Virus record (IMG/VR): IMGVR_UViG_3300023184_000352
Coordinates: 1-32,515 of that record
DNA from: a virus
Reading direction: 5' to 3' (one strand)
DNA length: 32,515 bases
In this document: positions 31,236 through 32,515 of the stretch, one piece after another
Numbering within the stretch: position 1 is the stretch's first letter
Layout of the letters: each line of letters begins with the position of its first letter
Notes under the pieces: generated by a model
Told to the model about the DNA's origin: nothing
Database searches by the model: none
What the model saw: only the letters and a program-made list of their open reading frames with translations
Position numbers and translations under genes: made by a program

Positions 31236-31241
31236 TTACAC
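31236..31241 (-). promoter_or_regulatory. GTGTAA late-promoter-like element
   Basis: GTGTAATAGATTAT then ATG at 31227, spacing 8 nt, no Shine-Dalgarno sequence. TCTATT/AATAGA arms (31232-31237 and 31245-31250) form a small hairpin around it. Confidence 0.65.
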
Positions 31242-31253
31242 AGCAATAGACTA

Positions 31254-31982
31254 TTATTTCTTGTTATCTAATTCCTCAAATCTCTCAATAATATAAGCTA
31301 ATATATCATTTCTCATGATATCTTCTCGTCCAAACTTAAAAGTGCATATTCCCTTATCTTTGCTTTTCTTATCGTCAAAAAGATTATATATCTTTTCAAA
31401 TCCACTATTTTTAATATCTGATTGACGTATATCTCCAATTAATATTAATTTACTAAATTTGCCCATTCTAGTAGTAATAAGTAATAAATCATGAACACTT
31501 AAATTTTGTGCTTCGTCGCAAATAATATAACTAGCATTTATGCTTAATCCTCTAAGAAATCCAACTGGCAAGCCTTTAACTCGTTCTTGCTTTAATAACA
31601 TTTCGACTTGTCCTTTTGGTAATAACTCATGAAGTTTATCCATTAAAGGTTGAAGATAAGGATCAAGTTTACTATGAAGATCTCCTTTAAGAAAGCCAAG
31701 GTTATGAGTTGAACTTTCTACAGGATTTCTAACATAAAATATTTCACCAATTTTTTTCTGATTTATAGCATTTAGAGCTGCATAGACGCTAAGTAAACTT
31801 TTTGCTGTTCCTGCTGGACCTTTACAAAATACCATCTTAGTATTTTTATCTTGCAGAAGTTGAATAAATTTCTTTTGATTTTCAGTCCATTGTAATTCGC
31901 GAATAGTTAAGAAGCCTTCAATTTTATCTCTTTGAGGAACAGGAACCGACTTGTCTTCTTTTTGTTTATGTTTTTTAGACAT
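31254..31982 (-). CDS. phoH: PhoH-like ATPase
   Basis: 242 residues. P-loop NTPase of the PhoH family, a helicase-like fold common in marine and freshwater phages. Walker A is GPAGTAKS at 55-62, Walker B YIICDEAQN at 152-160, followed by GDIRQSD at 183-189. Residues 1-20 are a basic, Lys-rich extension. The function in phage is unsettled (RNA metabolism or phosphate stress). It is a single-gene unit. GTGTAA lies 18 nt before the ATG and a purine-rich GTAGTAAG follows, so this transcript would have a short leader. Confidence 0.93.
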   Translation of the reverse strand: MSKKHKQKEDKSVPVPQRDKIEGFLTIRELQWTENQKKFIQLLQDKNTKMVFCKGPAGTAKSLLSVYAALNAINQKKIGEIFYVRNPVESSTHNLGFLKGDLHSKLDPYLQPLMDKLHELLPKGQVEMLLKQERVKGLPVGFLRGLSINASYIICDEAQNLSVHDLLLITTRMGKFSKLILIGDIRQSDIKNSGFEKIYNLFDDKKSKDKGICTFKFGREDIMRNDILAYIIERFEELDNKK

Positions 31983-32000
31983 TGTACTTACTACAAATAA

Positions 32001-32006
32001 TTACAC
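32001..32006 (-). promoter_or_regulatory. GTGTAA late-promoter-like element, long spacing
   Basis: GTGTAATTATTTGTAG begins 24 bases before the phoH ATG at 31982 (18-nt gap). One of three long-spaced cases. Confidence 0.5.
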
Positions 32007-32014
32007 CCCAATTG

Positions 32015-32032
32015 TATTAATTTGAATTAATA
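32015..32032. terminator. Weak A/T hairpin between phoH and upstream gene
   Basis: TATTAAT-TTGA-ATTAATA, 7-bp arms of A/T pairs only, in the 73-bp gap after the stop at 32056. Low stability and no following U-run. Confidence 0.25.
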
Positions 32033-32055
32033 TTCTTTTAAAAAAATAAAAAACT

Positions 32056-32337
32056 TTAAATTAGCGAATAGCCAGGTTTAAAATTTAATTCTAAAACAAA
32101 AGAATTTACAGCTTGACCACCATCAAATCTTTTAATAAAGCTCGCACCAATTTTTGGCATAGTTGCAGTATATTCTTTATTTTTGATTTTCATATTAACA
32201 TGAGAAGGAAGAACTGAAATGCTAGTGACTTTACCTTTCATGTTCTTTTTGATTGCTCTGGCGATTGCACAATTTTGAGGATTAGCTTTTTCTCCTTCAA
32301 AAATGTTTCTTTCTGTTATGTTTATTGTTTTATTCAC
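32056..32337 (-). CDS. Small conserved phage protein, GTG start
   Basis: 93 residues. The pattern NPQNCAIARAIKKNMKGKVT, then HVNMKIKNKEYTATMP and SFIKRFDGGQAVNSFVLELN, recalls a family of small phage proteins of unknown function with the core CPIA.A......FD.G..V.PF.F. The only suitable start is GTG at 32337-32335, supported by GAGGAA 7 nt upstream. It overlaps the end of the upstream gene by 8 bp, so translation is coupled. Confidence 0.65.
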   Translation of the reverse strand: MNKTINITERNIFEGEKANPQNCAIARAIKKNMKGKVTSISVLPSHVNMKIKNKEYTATMPKIGASFIKRFDGGQAVNSFVLELNFKPGYSLI

Positions 32338-32515
32338 TTTTTATTTCCTCTATTTTATATTCATAACTATCACTATCTTCTGCAACCCATTTGGGGCTGT
32401 TTTCTACAGTATAGATATGACTATTTACTTTTCTATGCAACAATACTTCATTTGGTTTTGTTGCGAAGCTTGGATCAAAAACTTTTATTCTATTATTTGG
32501 TTGTATTGCAAAATT
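32330..32515 (-). CDS. C-terminal end of an unidentified gene, cut by window edge
   Basis: An open frame of 61 codons enters from the right edge and ends with TAA at 32332-32330. Visible residues include NRIKVFDPSFATKPNEVLLH and VNSHIYTVENSPKWVAED, ending YEYKIEEIKSE. Too little remains for a family call. It overlaps the next gene by 8 bp and carries that gene's ribosome-binding site in its last codons. Confidence 0.6.
   Translation of the reverse strand, partial: NFAIQPNNRIKVFDPSFATKPNEVLLHRKVNSHIYTVENSPKWVAEDSDSYEYKIEEIKSE
32345..32350 (-). promoter_or_regulatory. Shine-Dalgarno sequence deciding the GTG start
   Basis: GAGGAA, 7 nt before the GTG at 32337, within the upstream coding sequence. 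It shows the phage uses Shine-Dalgarno starts inside operons, in contrast to the genes behind GTGTAA elements. Confidence 0.65.

Noticed and set aside
1-32515. Prophage or bacterial chromosome instead of phage
   Set aside because: PEP-CTERM, FecR and carbonic anhydrase genes could suggest a bacterium, but portal, terminase, fibre and PhoH genes flank them on both sides, with the same strand and the same promoter motif. No integrase, tRNA or attachment site is seen.

Overview
The window is one continuous stretch of an AT-rich tailed phage genome (Caudoviricetes). It carries a portal protein, a large terminase, PhoH, several tail-fibre and tail-spike genes, an S74 autochaperone, a lysis-type cassette and a divergent phage sigma factor. 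Nearly every gene lies on the minus strand and is tightly packed. The gene set resembles distant T4-like phages, but no capsid, replication or integration gene is visible, so lineage is an inference. The host is probably a Gram-negative bacterium with an exosortase, because two encoded proteins end in PEP-CTERM sorting signals and carry autotransporter-type beta-strand repeats. Verrucomicrobiota or Planctomycetota are plausible but unproven.

Layout, in the direction of transcription (right to left). 32515-31254: a cut gene, a small conserved gene and phoH. 31227-27267: virion proteins, including two that share an almost identical N-terminus, a scaffold-like protein and a four-cysteine protein. 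27286-20955: an unusual surface cassette with a membrane-anchored cysteine-peptidase-like protein, two PEP-CTERM beta-repeat proteins, two small membrane proteins and a secreted FecR-domain protein. 20937-18532: a two-helix membrane protein, a fibre-like protein, a beta-carbonic anhydrase and a Dps-like fusion protein. 18474-13482: zinc ribbon, sigma factor, a possible terminase partner, an ERCC4-type nuclease and the large terminase, apparently one operon. 13453-11567: portal. 11357-5212: two paralogous fibre blocks. 5178-1934: a tail protein, an S74 tail spike and a small protein. 1914-1: holin and spanin candidates, then a leucine-rich-repeat protein cut by the window edge.

The most striking signal is regulatory. 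GTGTAA occurs in front of at least fifteen genes, usually exactly 8 nt before the ATG, with no Shine-Dalgarno sequence in between. If GTGTAAT/GTGTAAA is a -10-type late promoter, transcripts would start at or next to the ATG, giving a regulon of leaderless mRNAs. The sigma-factor/terminase operon and one small gene lack this element and have sigma70-like promoters instead, which fits a scheme where host polymerase makes the phage sigma factor and that factor then turns on late genes. The motif also points to two small plus-strand genes (52 and 24 codons) that face head-to-head with late genes.

No tRNA, rRNA, CRISPR array, insertion sequence, integrase or attachment site was seen. No stretch over 300 bases is without a gene.
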